The notes: generated by a model not told the origin, from the sequence alone. A stretch of DNA of 56,684 nucleotides from Motilibacter deserti (GCF_011250635.1 NZ_JAANNP010000015.1:1-56684); one strand, 5' to 3'; counted from the stretch's first letter, positions 32,750-41,303 are shown. Translations and numbers: made by a program.

Positions 32750-34882
32750 ATGGAGTCGTTCGTCAGGGTGCTGCTCCGGCACCGGCGCTGGGTGGCGCTC
32801 GGCTGGCTGCTGGTGTTCCTCGCCGGGGCGCTCACGGCGGCCCGGCTGACCGACCGCCTCTCCTACGACTTCTCGCTGCCGGGGCAGCCGGGCTACGAGA
32901 CCGAGCAGGCCCTGATCGCGGCGTACGGCACGGCGGCGCCCGCGGCGTTCGTGCCCGTCGTGACCGTGCCCGAGGGGACCACGGTCGAGGAGCAGCTGGG
33001 CCTGGTCTCCTCGATCTTCGAGAACGTGCGGCAGACGGTGCCCGGCGTCCGCGTCGTCGACTTCGCCAGCACCGGCGACCGCGGGTTCCTCACCGAGGAC
33101 GGTCGGTCGACGTTCGGGCTGGTCTACGCCCCGCCGCCGCAAGGGCTCGACAGCCCGCTGCAGGGCGCGGTCGAGGAGGCGGTCGTGGACCGCGCGGCCA
33201 GCACCGGCTTCCAGGGCTACGTCACGGGATACGAGCAGCTCTCCTCGGGCAGCGAGTCGGCCGGGCCGAGCGTGCTCGTGGAGACCCTGCTCGGCGGCCT
33301 CGGTGCGCTCGCCGTGCTCGCGTTCGTGTTCGCCTCGTTCCTCGCCGTCGTGCCGCTGCTCGTCGCGGCGGTCGCGATCCTGACGACCTTCCTGGCCGTG
33401 CTCGGCCTGACCGTCGTCGCCGACGTCAGCTTCGTCGTGCAGTACCTCATCGCCCTCGTCGGCCTCGGCGTCGCGATCGACTACTCGCTCCTGGTCGTGT
33501 CCCGCTGGCGGGAGGAACGGGCGCGCGGCGCCGCCAACGACGACGCGGTCGTGACCGCGGTGCGCACGGCCGGGGCCGCGGTCCTCGCCAGCGGCGTCAC
33601 CGTCGCGGTCAGCCTGCTGGCGCTCGTCGTCTTCCCCGTGCCGTTGCTGCGCAGCATGGGCTACGGCGGCATGCTGATCCCGCTGGTGAGCGTCGCGGTG
33701 GTGCTGACGCTCCTGCCGGTGCTGCTCTCGGCAGTGGGCCCGCGGGTCGACGTGCCGCGCATCCGCAAGGAGAGCAGCGCCTCGCGCGGGTGGACCGCCT
33801 GGGCCCGGGGGGTCGTACGCCTGCGCTGGGCCGCCGCGATCGGGGCCCTCGCCTTCCTGGCCGTGCTCATCCTGCCCGTGGGCGGCCTGCAGTTCGGCCA
33901 GGCCCGGTCGGCCTCGCTCGCGCAGAACGGGCCGGCGTACGACGCGGTCGAGGTCCTGCGCGACGGCGGCGTCGGCACCGGCGTCCTCACCCCGATGAGC
34001 GTGCTGTTCCGGCCGGAGGCGGGCGCGTCCGACACGCTGGCGGGGGTGATCGCGGGGGTGCCGGGCGTACGCGTCGCCGTGGCCGCGCCGCCCGCCGCGG
34101 ACGGCTCCTTCGCCGTCGACGTCGTGCCGGAGGAGGAGACGGTCGACAACGCGAGCACCGGGATCGTCGACGACGTCAGGCGAAGTGTGAAGGACGTAGC
34201 AGGCTTCGTCGGTGTTGCGGGGTCGGGCGCGCAGGTCGAGGACTACGGCACCGCGGTCTACGACAACTTCCCCTATGTGCTGGCGGCCATCTCGGTCATC
34301 ACGTTCCTCCTGCTCGTACGCACCTTCCGGTCGGTGCTGCTCCCGCTCAAAGCCGTGCTGCTGAACCTGGTGTCCGTGGCGGCGGTGTTCGGCCTGGCCA
34401 CGTGGTTCTGGCAGGAGGGGCACGGCTCGGACGCGTTGTTCGGGGTGAGCGGGACGGGCGCGATGACGTTCTGGCTGCCCGTGCTGATCTTCGCCTTCCT
34501 CTTCGGCCTGTCGATGGACTACGAGGTGTTCATCCTGGCGAGGATGCGCGAGGAGTACGACGCCACCGGCTCGACGGACGGCGCGATCGTCGCGGGCCTC
34601 GGCCGCACCGGCCGGCTGGTCACGTCGGCGGCGCTGATCCTGTTCTTCTCGTTCGCGGCGCTCGCGTCGGCGCCCATGACCGACATCAAGGTCTTCGCCA
34701 CCGCGCTCGGCGTGGGGATCCTGCTCGACGCCACGGTCGTCCGTGCCCTGCTGGTGCCGGCCCTGGTGTCGCTGTTCGGCACGTGGAACTGGTGGCTGCC
34801 GGCCTGGCTCGCGCGCGTGCTGCGCGTGCCGCCGGCCCCGGCCGCTCCCGCCCCTGCGCGAGCACCCGTCCGGAGTCGCTGA
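32750..34882 (+). CDS. MMPL-family RND transporter
   Basis: A 710-aa membrane protein with twelve predicted helices in two RND halves. After TM1 (VALGWLLVFLAGALTAARL) there is a large extracytoplasmic loop. The first core contains GLGVAIDYSLLVVSRWREE and the second FGLSMDYEVFILARMREEYD, the Asp-Tyr pairs that relay protons in MMPL proteins. Actinobacterial relatives export lipids or peptides to the envelope. ATG 32750 follows GGAGTGCTGC. The C-terminus is a short Pro/Ala/Arg tail. Mycolate biosynthesis genes are absent here, so the cargo cannot be named. Confidence 0.93.
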   Translation: MESFVRVLLRHRRWVALGWLLVFLAGALTAARLTDRLSYDFSLPGQPGYETEQALIAAYGTAAPAAFVPVVTVPEGTTVEEQLGLVSSIFENVRQTVPGVRVVDFASTGDRGFLTEDGRSTFGLVYAPPPQGLDSPLQGAVEEAVVDRAASTGFQGYVTGYEQLSSGSESAGPSVLVETLLGGLGALAVLAFVFASFLAVVPLLVAAVAILTTFLAVLGLTVVADVSFVVQYLIALVGLGVAIDYSLLVVSRWREERARGAANDDAVVTAVRTAGAAVLASGVTVAVSLLALVVFPVPLLRSMGYGGMLIPLVSVAVVLTLLPVLLSAVGPRVDVPRIRKESSASRGWTAWARGVVRLRWAAAIGALAFLAVLILPVGGLQFGQARSASLAQNGPAYDAVEVLRDGGVGTGVLTPMSVLFRPEAGASDTLAGVIAGVPGVRVAVAAPPAADGSFAVDVVPEEETVDNASTGIVDDVRRSVKDVAGFVGVAGSGAQVEDYGTAVYDNFPYVLAAISVITFLLLVRTFRSVLLPLKAVLLNLVSVAAVFGLATWFWQEGHGSDALFGVSGTGAMTFWLPVLIFAFLFGLSMDYEVFILARMREEYDATGSTDGAIVAGLGRTGRLVTSAALILFFSFAALASAPMTDIKVFATALGVGILLDATVVRALLVPALVSLFGTWNWWLPAWLARVLRVPPAPAAPAPARAPVRSR

Positions 34883-34952
34883 CCGGGTGCCGCTGCGGGC
34901 GCCTCCGACAGCTATCGGGGAGGCGCCGGCAGCGGCCCGGACGTGGCGCGCG

Positions 34953-36173
34953 TCAGCTCGACAGCGCGAGGGCCCGGGGACGCGCCGCCCGCGGGAGGGC
35001 GGCGACCAGGGCCAGCAGGATCACGACGACGCCGTACGCGGTGGCGGTCGTCCGCAGGCCGGCCGAGGGGACGACGACGCCCGCGACGACCGCCGGGATG
35101 CTGAACGCCAGGTAGCTCACGACGAAGACCGCGGAGAACAGCTCGGCGCGCTCGTGCGGCGCGGCCAGGGCGACCAGCGACTTGAACGCGCCGAGGAACG
35201 CCGAGCCGAAGCCGAGCCCCGCGACCGCCGTGCCGACGAAGAAGAGGGGCGTCAGGCCCAGGTCGAGCGCGACGAGGGTGACCGCCGTCCCGGCGACCAG
35301 GACGCCGGCGCCGCCACGCATGACCGCCCGCGGCGCGACGTCGCGCACGACGACCGAGGCGACGGCGCCGGGCGCCATCAGCGTCGCCACGACGATCCCG
35401 CCGACGAGGTGGCTCTCGAGGCCGAGGACGCCGACGGCCAGCGATGGGCCGAGCGAGAGGTAGAGCCCGCCCATCGCCCAGGTCGCGACGACGACGGGAG
35501 CGGCGACGAGGAAGGCGCGACGGGCCGCCGGCGGCACGGCCACCCGGGGCCGCAGCGCGGCGAGCGCTCCCGGCGCGCGGCTCACGGTCTCCGGCAGGGC
35601 CAGCGCGACGGGGACCAGCAGGAGCAGCGCCGCGCCGAGCACGGCATAGACCAGGTGCATGGGGGCGGGGGCGTACTCCACGAGGACGCCGGCCAGCAGC
35701 GCTCCGGCCGCGAGCCCGACGGTGGAGCCGGCGCTGTTGACCAGTGCGCCGAGCTTCGGGTTGTGCGCGGGCTGCAGGTCGATGAGGTACGCGCTCAGCA
35801 CCCCGAGCGCGGCGCCGATGGCGACGCCCTGCACGATCCGCGCGGCGACGAGCCACCCGACGCCGTCGGCGGCCCAGAACACGCCCATCGCGGCCGCGTC
35901 CAGCACGAGGCCGACGACGAGCATGGGCTTGCGGCCGACGAAGTCCGACAGGCCGCCGACGGTCAGCAGCGCGGCGAGCAGTGCGACGGCGTACACGGCG
36001 AAGACCGCGGTCAACGTCAACGAGGAGAAGCCCCAGCGCTGCTGGTAGACGACGTAGAGCGGCGAGGGGGCGCCGGCGGCCGAGGTCAGGACGAGCAGCG
36101 AGAGCGCCACCAGCCAGAACGCGGGGGTACGCGGGAGGTGCCGCGTGCGCGCGGCGGGTCGCGGGGTGTCCAT
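34953..36173 (-). CDS. MFS transporter
   Basis: A 406-aa permease with twelve helices. TM1 is preceded by RHLPRTPAFWLVALSLLVL; the cytoplasmic loop 2-3 motif is GGLSDFVGRKPMLVVG, followed by RIVQGVAIGAALG in TM4. ATG 36173 with AGGAG upstream is chosen; an earlier ATG at 36236 would run through the operator region. It is divergent from the ArsR-type gene at 36257, and two palindromes lie between them, so it is very likely repressed by that protein. The substrate is unknown. Confidence 0.92.
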   Translation of the reverse strand: MDTPRPAARTRHLPRTPAFWLVALSLLVLTSAAGAPSPLYVVYQQRWGFSSLTLTAVFAVYAVALLAALLTVGGLSDFVGRKPMLVVGLVLDAAAMGVFWAADGVGWLVAARIVQGVAIGAALGVLSAYLIDLQPAHNPKLGALVNSAGSTVGLAAGALLAGVLVEYAPAPMHLVYAVLGAALLLLVPVALALPETVSRAPGALAALRPRVAVPPAARRAFLVAAPVVVATWAMGGLYLSLGPSLAVGVLGLESHLVGGIVVATLMAPGAVASVVVRDVAPRAVMRGGAGVLVAGTAVTLVALDLGLTPLFFVGTAVAGLGFGSAFLGAFKSLVALAAPHERAELFSAVFVVSYLAFSIPAVVAGVVVPSAGLRTTATAYGVVVILLALVAALPRAARPRALALSS

Positions 36174-36180
36174 GCCGGCT

Positions 36181-36212
36181 CCTGACTGTTCTACGGATCT
36201 CGAACAGTCAGG
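36181..36212. promoter_or_regulatory. 11-bp inverted repeat, probable operator for the MFS gene
   Basis: CCTGACTGTTC (36181-36191) is the exact complement of GAACAGTCAGG (36202-36212). The arms are centred 21 bases apart, about two helical turns, as expected for a dimeric regulator. The repeat overlaps the MFS leader, ending eight bases before its start codon. Confidence 0.7.
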
Positions 36213-36234
36213 GACAGTACTCGCCCCGAGCGTC

Positions 36235-36247
36235 ATAGTTCAACTAT
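36235..36247. promoter_or_regulatory. ArsR-type palindrome ATAGTTCAACTAT
   Basis: A perfect 6-1-6 palindrome located nine bases before the ArsR-family start codon and upstream of the MFS gene. The AT-rich ATA-n-TAT form resembles operators of ArsR/SmtB proteins, suggesting autoregulation. Confidence 0.7.
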
Positions 36248-36256
36248 TATCGAACC

Positions 36257-36583
36257 ATGCCCGCGACGACGCGCGACCTCGAGCACCCCGACCCGGCCGA
36301 CCTCGTGCTGACGGACGTGCTGTTCGCGCTGAGCGACCCGGTCCGGCTGCAGATCGTGCGCCAGCTCGCCGAGGGGCCGCTGGTCGCGATGAGCTGCCAG
36401 GCCGTGCTGCCGGACATGGCGAAGTCGACCCGGTCGCACCACCTGAAGACGCTGCGCGAGGCGGGCGTGGTGAGCAACGTGCCGCACGGGCGCGAGCGGA
36501 TGGTCAGCCTGCGCCGGGACGCGCTCGACGCGCGGTTCCCGGGGCTGCTGGACTCGGTGCTCGCGGCCGCGCCGGCGGAGTAG
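36257..36583 (+). CDS. ArsR-family winged-helix regulator
   Basis: A 108-aa single-domain repressor. LTDVLFALSDPVRLQIVRQL opens the domain, and the recognition region is MAKSTRSHHLKTLREAGVV, followed by a wing containing HGRERMVSLRR. There is one Cys (MSCQAVLP) in the helix where metal-sensing members have CxC, but no CxC or His cluster, so it probably does not sense metals. It is divergent from the MFS gene and overlies two palindromes, consistent with drug-responsive control of that exporter. Confidence 0.9.
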   Translation: MPATTRDLEHPDPADLVLTDVLFALSDPVRLQIVRQLAEGPLVAMSCQAVLPDMAKSTRSHHLKTLREAGVVSNVPHGRERMVSLRRDALDARFPGLLDSVLAAAPAE

Positions 36584-36601
36584 GAACCGCCGGGGGAGGC
36601 T

Positions 36602-36736
36602 TCAGCTCGTCGCAGCCTTGCGCATGACGGTGTAGGCCTCGCCGTGCTCGACGCCCTCGCCGACCTTGACCCAGCCCAGCGTGGCCAAGGTGGCGGCGGC
36701 AGCGGGGCTGAAGCAGCGGCGGTCGGACGTGGTCAT
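36602..36736 (-). CDS. small hypothetical protein, 44 aa
   Basis: A short frame starting MTTSDRRCFSPAAAATLATL and ending EAYTVMRKAATS. It has an excellent ribosome binding site (AGGAGGAACGCCG before the ATG at 36736). It contains no membrane segment and one Cys. No family is recognised, though the pattern TLGWVKVGEGVEHGEAYTVMRK looks like a compact beta-rich domain. It lies between the convergent ArsR gene and the YqeY-like gene. Confidence 0.55.
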   Translation of the reverse strand: MTTSDRRCFSPAAAATLATLGWVKVGEGVEHGEAYTVMRKAATS

Positions 36737-36821
36737 CGGCGTTCCTCCTGTGCGGAGCCCTGGCGGGCCGGTCGTATCGACCTGGCAGATGTCGGAGGCC
36801 CAGCGCGCCGACTTGAGCACC

Positions 36822-37277
36822 TCAGCCCAGCTGCTTGCGGACCTCCGCCGCCACCCGGCCACCCTCGGCGCGGCCCGCGATCCGCGGGTTCAGGACCTTC
36901 ATGACCGCCCCCATGCCCTTGGGCCCCTGCGCGCCGCTCTCGGCCACCGCGGCGGCCACCAGCTCGGCGAGCTCGGCGTCGGACAGCTGAGCCGGCAGGT
37001 AGCGGGCGAGGACCTCGCCCTCGGCCTGCTCGCGCGCCGCGAGCTCGGGCCGGCCGGCGGAGGTGAAGGCGTCGGCCGCCTCGCGCCGCTTCTTGGCCTC
37101 CCGGGTGACGACGGCCAGCGCCTCCTTGTCGTCGAGCTCGCGTGCGCTCTTGCCGGACACGGCCTCCGTCGCGAGGGCCGCGAGCGTCATGCGCAGCGTC
37201 GCGGTCGTCACCTCGTCACGCCCGCGCATCGCCGTCGTGAGGTCGCTGCGCAGGCGCTGCTCCAGCTCGCTGGCCAT
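36822..37277 (-). CDS. GatB/YqeY domain protein
   Basis: A 151-aa protein of the YqeY family. It begins LEQRLRSDLTTAMRGRDEVTTATLRM, contains KKRREAADAFTSAGRPELAAREQAEGEVLARYLP, and ends with GKGMGAVMKVLNPRIAGRAEGG-type sequence (here PKGMGAVMKVLNPRIAGRA). The C-terminal domain is homologous to the tail of the GatB amidotransferase subunit, which binds tRNA; free YqeY proteins have no settled role. GGAAAGGAG precedes the ATG. It is 38 bases downstream of the gamma-glutamyltransferase gene on the same strand. Confidence 0.95.
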   Translation of the reverse strand: MASELEQRLRSDLTTAMRGRDEVTTATLRMTLAALATEAVSGKSARELDDKEALAVVTREAKKRREAADAFTSAGRPELAAREQAEGEVLARYLPAQLSDAELAELVAAAVAESGAQGPKGMGAVMKVLNPRIAGRAEGGRVAAEVRKQLG

Positions 37278-37315
37278 GGACGTGCTCCTTTCCCGGCGCC
37301 CGGCGGCGCACGACC

Positions 37316-38773
37316 TCACCGTAGGTCCACCACGACCCCGGCCCCGCCCCGGCGGTCGTCGCCCACCGCTGACACCTCGCCGTCGGCGTCGACCGCGACC
37401 GAGTGCACGCCTCCGAAGTACAGGTCGCGCGCCGACCAGACGTTGGCCGGCCACCGCTCCGCAAGCGCCCGCGCGACCTCGACCGGCAGACCGGGCTCCA
37501 CCTGCAACTGCGCGCGGTCCCAGTGCAGCCGCGGCGCGCGGACGGCGTCCTCGAGGCCGAGGCCGCGGTCGAGCAGGCCGGAGAGCACGCAGGTGAGGGC
37601 GCTGCGGATGCGCTCGCTGCCGCCGCTGCCCAGGCCGACTGCGCTGCCGTCGCCACGGCGTACGACCGACGGGGCCATCATGGAGCCGATGCGGGTGCCG
37701 GGCGGCGTGACGTGGAACCCCTCCGGGTGCAGGTCCGCCTCGCCCATCACGTTGTTGAGCTGGATGCCGGTCCCGGGGGCGAACGTCCCCGAGCAGCTGC
37801 CGTTGGACGTCGTCATGGCCGCGACGTTGCCCTCGGCGTCGACGACGCTCACGTGCGTGGTCCCGCGCACCGATGCCGGCCCCTGCACGTGGCGCTCGGA
37901 CATGGCGACGAGCACCTGGCAGAGGCGGGAGTACGCCGCCGGCGAGGCGTCCACCGGCTCGTCGCCGAGCTCGCGCAGGCCGCGGGTGACGAGCCCGCCG
38001 CCGAAGGAGGGCGCGGGGTTGGTGGCGATCGTGGCGCCGCGATAGGCCAGCACGAGCGGCTCCCGCTCGACGACCTCGTACGCCACGAGGTCCTTGGCGG
38101 TCACGAGGCCGCCGTTCGCCTGCATCGCGGCGACGAGCGGTTCGCCGATCTGCGGATCGCTGAAGCTGGCTACACGTCCGGACGCCACGTCCGCGAGGAG
38201 CGCTGCCAGTGCCTCGTTGTGCAGCCGCTCGCCGGCCTCGAGCAGGCGCCCGCGCGGGGCGAAGACCTCCCGCCCGTCGGGCGTCAGCGTGAGGATCTCG
38301 CCGAGCAGGGCGATCACCTCGGCCTGGGCGGCGTCGAGCACCGCGCCCTCCGCGGCCAGCCGGCGGGCCGGCTCGACCACGTCGGCCAGCGGGAGGCGGC
38401 CCAGCCGCCGGTGGGCGTTCAGGTAGCCGTCCAGGCAGCCGGGCACGGCCACCGAGCCCCAGCCGGCATGGAAGACCTGCTGCGCCCCGGTCCAGTGCAC
38501 CTTGACGGGCAGGAAGTGCGGCTCCAGGTCCGCCGGCGGCCGCCCCCGGCCGGGGGCGTCGACGAAGAAGTCGAGGACGACGGGCTTCCCCGCGGCCGGG
38601 GAGGCGAGCAGGAACCCGCCACCGCCGAGGCTGGACAGGGTGGGCTCGGCCACCGCGGCCGCGAAGCCTGCGGCGACCACCGCGTCGAAGGCGTTGCCAC
38701 CGCTGCGCAGGGCGAGGGCCGCCGCGGCAGCGGTCTCGCTGTGCCCGGCGGCCACCGCTGCGCGTGCTGCCAC
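37316..38773 (-). CDS. gamma-glutamyltransferase family protein
   Basis: A 485-aa Ntn-hydrolase precursor. The N-terminal large-subunit region has GGNAFDAVVAAGFAAAVAEPTLSSLGGGGFLL. The autoprocessing site is GTTHVSVVDAEGNVAAMTTSNG, where the Thr of THVSVVD would become the N-terminal nucleophile of the small subunit. Later GGSERIRSALTCVLSGLLD and the LHWD block complete the family pattern. Members cleave or transfer the gamma-glutamyl group of glutathione-like compounds. There is no signal peptide, so it is predicted cytoplasmic, and it is somewhat shorter than classical Ggt. Confidence 0.9.
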   Translation of the reverse strand: MAARAAVAAGHSETAAAAALALRSGGNAFDAVVAAGFAAAVAEPTLSSLGGGGFLLASPAAGKPVVLDFFVDAPGRGRPPADLEPHFLPVKVHWTGAQQVFHAGWGSVAVPGCLDGYLNAHRRLGRLPLADVVEPARRLAAEGAVLDAAQAEVIALLGEILTLTPDGREVFAPRGRLLEAGERLHNEALAALLADVASGRVASFSDPQIGEPLVAAMQANGGLVTAKDLVAYEVVEREPLVLAYRGATIATNPAPSFGGGLVTRGLRELGDEPVDASPAAYSRLCQVLVAMSERHVQGPASVRGTTHVSVVDAEGNVAAMTTSNGSCSGTFAPGTGIQLNNVMGEADLHPEGFHVTPPGTRIGSMMAPSVVRRGDGSAVGLGSGGSERIRSALTCVLSGLLDRGLGLEDAVRAPRLHWDRAQLQVEPGLPVEVARALAERWPANVWSARDLYFGGVHSVAVDADGEVSAVGDDRRGGAGVVVDLR

Positions 38774-38871
38774 GCGCGCACTCTAGAGGCCGGCCGGCCG
38801 GGGCGGCCGGTCGGACCAGGCCCGTCGCAATGCGGTCGCGATCTGACCGCTAGCGGCGGCAGGCTGGCCGC

Positions 38872-39450
38872 ATGAGCGATCTGGCGTGGAACCCGCTGCT
38901 CCGCGAGCAGATCACCTGGCACTGGGACAACCAGCTGCGCGCCCGGCTCGACGGGCTGCGCGACGAGGAGTACTTCTGGGAGCCGGCCCCGGGCTGGAAC
39001 GTCCGGCCGCGCGGCACCGGGACCGCGCCCGTGCAGGGCGGCTCGGGCACGATGACGATCGACTTCGCCTTCCCCGAGCCCGACCCGCCGCCCTTCACGA
39101 CCATCGCCTGGCGGCTCGGCCACGTGATCGTCGGGGTGCTCGCGGTGCGCAACGCCACGCACTTCGGCGGCCCGCCCGCGAGCTACCAGTCCTTCGACTA
39201 CGCCGCCACCGCCGACGACGCGCTGGCCCAGCTCGACGCGGCCTACTCGGCCTGGATCGCCGGGGTCGAGTCGCTCGGCGAGAGCGGGCTGCGCCGCCCG
39301 TCGGGGCCGGAGGAGGGGGAGTACGCCGAGCTGCCGCTCGCGACGCTCGTGCTGCACATCTCCCGCGAGCTGATCCACCACCTGTCCGAGGTCTGCCTGC
39401 TGCGCGACCTCTACGGGCACCTGCACCGCGAAACCGAGACCGAGATCTAG
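38872..39450 (+). CDS. DinB-superfamily protein
   Basis: A 192-aa four-helix-bundle protein. Features are WNPLLREQITWHWDNQLRARLDGLRDEEYFWEPAPGWNVRPR at the N-terminus, a conserved WRLGHVIVGVLAVRN helix (His likely a metal ligand), and LVLHISRELIHHLSEVCLLRDLY (His-x3 and HH likely ligands) near the end. Actinobacterial DinB proteins include mycothiol-dependent transferases; that role is possible but not shown. The gene is 28 bases upstream of the VOC gene on the same strand. Confidence 0.88.
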   Translation: MSDLAWNPLLREQITWHWDNQLRARLDGLRDEEYFWEPAPGWNVRPRGTGTAPVQGGSGTMTIDFAFPEPDPPPFTTIAWRLGHVIVGVLAVRNATHFGGPPASYQSFDYAATADDALAQLDAAYSAWIAGVESLGESGLRRPSGPEEGEYAELPLATLVLHISRELIHHLSEVCLLRDLYGHLHRETETEI

Positions 39451-39478
39451 ACCGAGACCGAGCGGAAGGCGGGCTGAG

Positions 39479-39916
39479 ATGGCGCGCGACGTGCAGATCA
39501 CCTTCGACTGCGCCGACCCGGAGGCGCTGGCGACGTTCTGGGCCGACGCCCTGGGCTACGAGCTGCAGGGGCCGCCGCCGGGGTTCGCGTCCTGGGAGCA
39601 GGCGCTCGACGCCTTCGGCGTGCCCCGCGAGCGGCACAACGACGCGCACGCCGTGGTCGACCCGGCCGGGAACAGGCCGCGGCTGTTCTTCCAGCGCGTG
39701 CCCGAGGGCAAGACCGTGAAGAACCGCGTCCACCTCGACGTACGCGCCGCACCGGGGCTGGCGGGCGAGGAGCGGATGGCGGCGCTGGAGAAGGAGGCCG
39801 AGCGGCTGGTCGGCCGCGGCGCGACCCGGCTGGAGCGGCATGAGCCCGCGCCTCCGATGGCGGGCGGGCACATCGTCATGGCCGACCCGGAGGGCAACGA
39901 GTTCTGCCTCGACTGA
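39479..39916 (+). CDS. VOC-family (glyoxalase-like) protein
   Basis: A 145-aa protein with two paired beta-alpha-beta-beta-beta modules. It starts VQITFDCADPEALATFWADALGYELQG, has NRVHLDVRA as the second-module strand with a metal-ligand His, and ends IVMADPEGNEFCLD, the typical Glu-containing terminus. The family covers dioxygenases, glyoxalases and antibiotic-binding proteins, so the substrate cannot be assigned. It probably forms an operon with the DinB gene. Confidence 0.88.
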   Translation: MARDVQITFDCADPEALATFWADALGYELQGPPPGFASWEQALDAFGVPRERHNDAHAVVDPAGNRPRLFFQRVPEGKTVKNRVHLDVRAAPGLAGEERMAALEKEAERLVGRGATRLERHEPAPPMAGGHIVMADPEGNEFCLD

Positions 39917-39950
39917 ACTGGTCGCGGGAAGGTTTGGCGAGCCCGCGAAG

Positions 39951-39977
39951 TTGGCACTCTCGTACCGTGAGTGCTAG
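39951..39977. promoter_or_regulatory. CIRCE element (HrcA operator)
   Basis: TTGGCACTC (39951-39959), nine bases, then GAGTGCTAG (39969-39977). This matches the CIRCE consensus TTAGCACTC-N9-GAGTGCTAA in all but the third and last positions. It lies 45 bases before the hsp20 start codon. Confidence 0.92.
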
Positions 39978-40021
39978 CCCTCCCGGGAGGACCGGGAGGC
40001 GGTTTTCAGGAGGAGTCAGCC

Positions 40022-40549
40022 ATGGCTGTCACCCGTTGGGATCCGTTCACCGCGCTCGCCCGCCTCGACCGCGAGCTGGACTCGTCCTTCGACGAGCTGG
40101 TCCGCCGCGCGTGGGGCTCCGGCCAGCGTGGGACCGCCGGCTACGTCCCGGCCGTCGACATCCGCAAGGACGGCGGTGACGTCGTCATCTCCGTCGAGCT
40201 GCCCGGCGTCGACATCGACAACGACGTGTCCATCGAGGTCGCGAACGGCCGCCTCGCGATCTTCGGCGAGCGCCGCGACGAGCGGACCGCGAGCAGCGAG
40301 CAGGCCGAGCAGGGCAAGGGCGTGCTCGTCCGCGAGCTGCGCTACGGGGCGTTCCGCCGCGAGTTCGCGCTCCCCGAGCACGTCGGGGCCGACGACGTGG
40401 ACGCGACGTACGACCGCGGCATGCTCCGCGTCGTCGTGCACAACGTGGCCAAGCCCGTCCCGGAGCCGCGCCGCATCCAGGTGCGCAGCGCCGAGACGCC
40501 GCGCGAGGTCGGAACGGACCGCACCGTGCAGGGCCAGGTCGAGGCCTGA
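40022..40549 (+). CDS. Hsp20/alpha-crystallin small heat-shock protein
   Basis: A 175-aa ATP-independent chaperone. The N-terminus AVTRWDPFTALARLDRELDSSFDEL is followed by the alpha-crystallin domain (about 45-140) with VDIRKDGGDVVISVELPGVD, GRLAIFGERRDE, FRREFALPEHV and VDATYDRGMLRVVV. A conserved I-x-I/V-like tail (RIQV) and a further 20 residues follow. ATG 40022 has AGGAGGAG upstream. The CIRCE element ahead of the gene predicts HrcA repression and heat induction; hrcA itself is not in the window. Confidence 0.96.
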   Translation: MAVTRWDPFTALARLDRELDSSFDELVRRAWGSGQRGTAGYVPAVDIRKDGGDVVISVELPGVDIDNDVSIEVANGRLAIFGERRDERTASSEQAEQGKGVLVRELRYGAFRREFALPEHVGADDVDATYDRGMLRVVVHNVAKPVPEPRRIQVRSAETPREVGTDRTVQGQVEA

Positions 40550-40568
40550 GCCTCGCGCGCCGCATGAG

Positions 40569-40596
40569 GAAGGGCCGGCCCGCGGGCCGGCCCTTC
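40569..40596 (+). terminator. strong hairpin terminator after hsp20
   Basis: A perfect 28-base palindrome: GAAGGGCCGGCCCG followed by its exact complement. It starts 20 bases after the hsp20 stop and also faces the convergent phosphoribosyltransferase gene ending at 40650. Confidence 0.85.
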
Positions 40597-40649
40597 GTGC
40601 GTTCGCGGACTGCGCGGCCTGTGCGGCCGGGACGCCGGTCGCTCGGTGC

Positions 40650-41303
40650 TCACGCGGCCGGCCCGGCGGCGAGCGCTTGCCTGACCTCGGCGTCGGTGGT
40701 CTGGCGGAAGTCCGCGTAGTGGGCGCCCACGGCCAGGAAGCGCCGCGGCACGTGCAGGCACACGGCGCGGTCGGCCTCCCGCTCGAGGAGGCGGCAGCTC
40801 TCGGCCGCGCCCACCGGGACGGCGACGACGACCGCCAGCGGGCGGAGCCGGCGTACGGCCTGCACCGCGGCCCGCATCGTCGACCCGGTCGCTAGCCCGT
40901 CGTCGACGAGCACCACGTGCTTGCCGGACGGGTCGAGCGGCGGCCGGCCGGCGCGGTACGCCGCCTCCCGCCGCTCCAGCTCGGCCGTCTCCTGCCGCGC
41001 GACCCGCTCGAGCGCCTCGGCCGGCACCTGCAGCCGCCGGACCACGTCGTCGTTGAGGACGCGCACGCCCCCGCCGGCGATCGCGCCCACGGCCAGCTCC
41101 GGCCGGCCCGGGGCGCCCAGCTTGCGGACGACGAACACGTCGAGCGCAGCCCCGAGCGCGGCGGCGACCCCGGCCGCGACCGGCACCCCGCCTCGCGCGA
41201 GCCCGAGCACGACGACGTCCCGGGCCGGAACGACGTCCGCGAGCCGCGCCCCGAGCTCGCGGCCGGCGGCGACGCGGTCGGAGAAGGCCGGCGGAGCCGT
41301 CAG
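40650..41303 (-). CDS. phosphoribosyltransferase-domain protein
   Basis: A PRT-fold protein of about 217 aa. The N-terminus FSDRVAAGRELGARL leads to VVVLGLARGGVPVAAGVAAALG, a flexible loop region, and the PRPP-binding motif HVVLVDDGLATGSTMRAAV. Similar free-standing PRT proteins are often encoded near stress or dormancy genes, and their reaction is unknown. No ATG, GTG or TTG is available at the expected N-terminus. A CTG at 41303 gives MTAPPAFSDR and overlaps the stop of the upstream small gene in a CTGA arrangement, so I take it as the likely start. The true start is uncertain. Confidence 0.85.
   Translation of the reverse strand: MTAPPAFSDRVAAGRELGARLADVVPARDVVVLGLARGGVPVAAGVAAALGAALDVFVVRKLGAPGRPELAVGAIAGGGVRVLNDDVVRRLQVPAEALERVARQETAELERREAAYRAGRPPLDPSGKHVVLVDDGLATGSTMRAAVQAVRRLRPLAVVVAVPVGAAESCRLLEREADRAVCLHVPRRFLAVGAHYADFRQTTDAEVRQALAAGPAA

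Noticed and set aside
36235-36736. ArsR protein as a metal sensor
   Set aside because: It has a single Cys and no CxC or C-terminal His/Asp cluster, so metal sensing is not supported.
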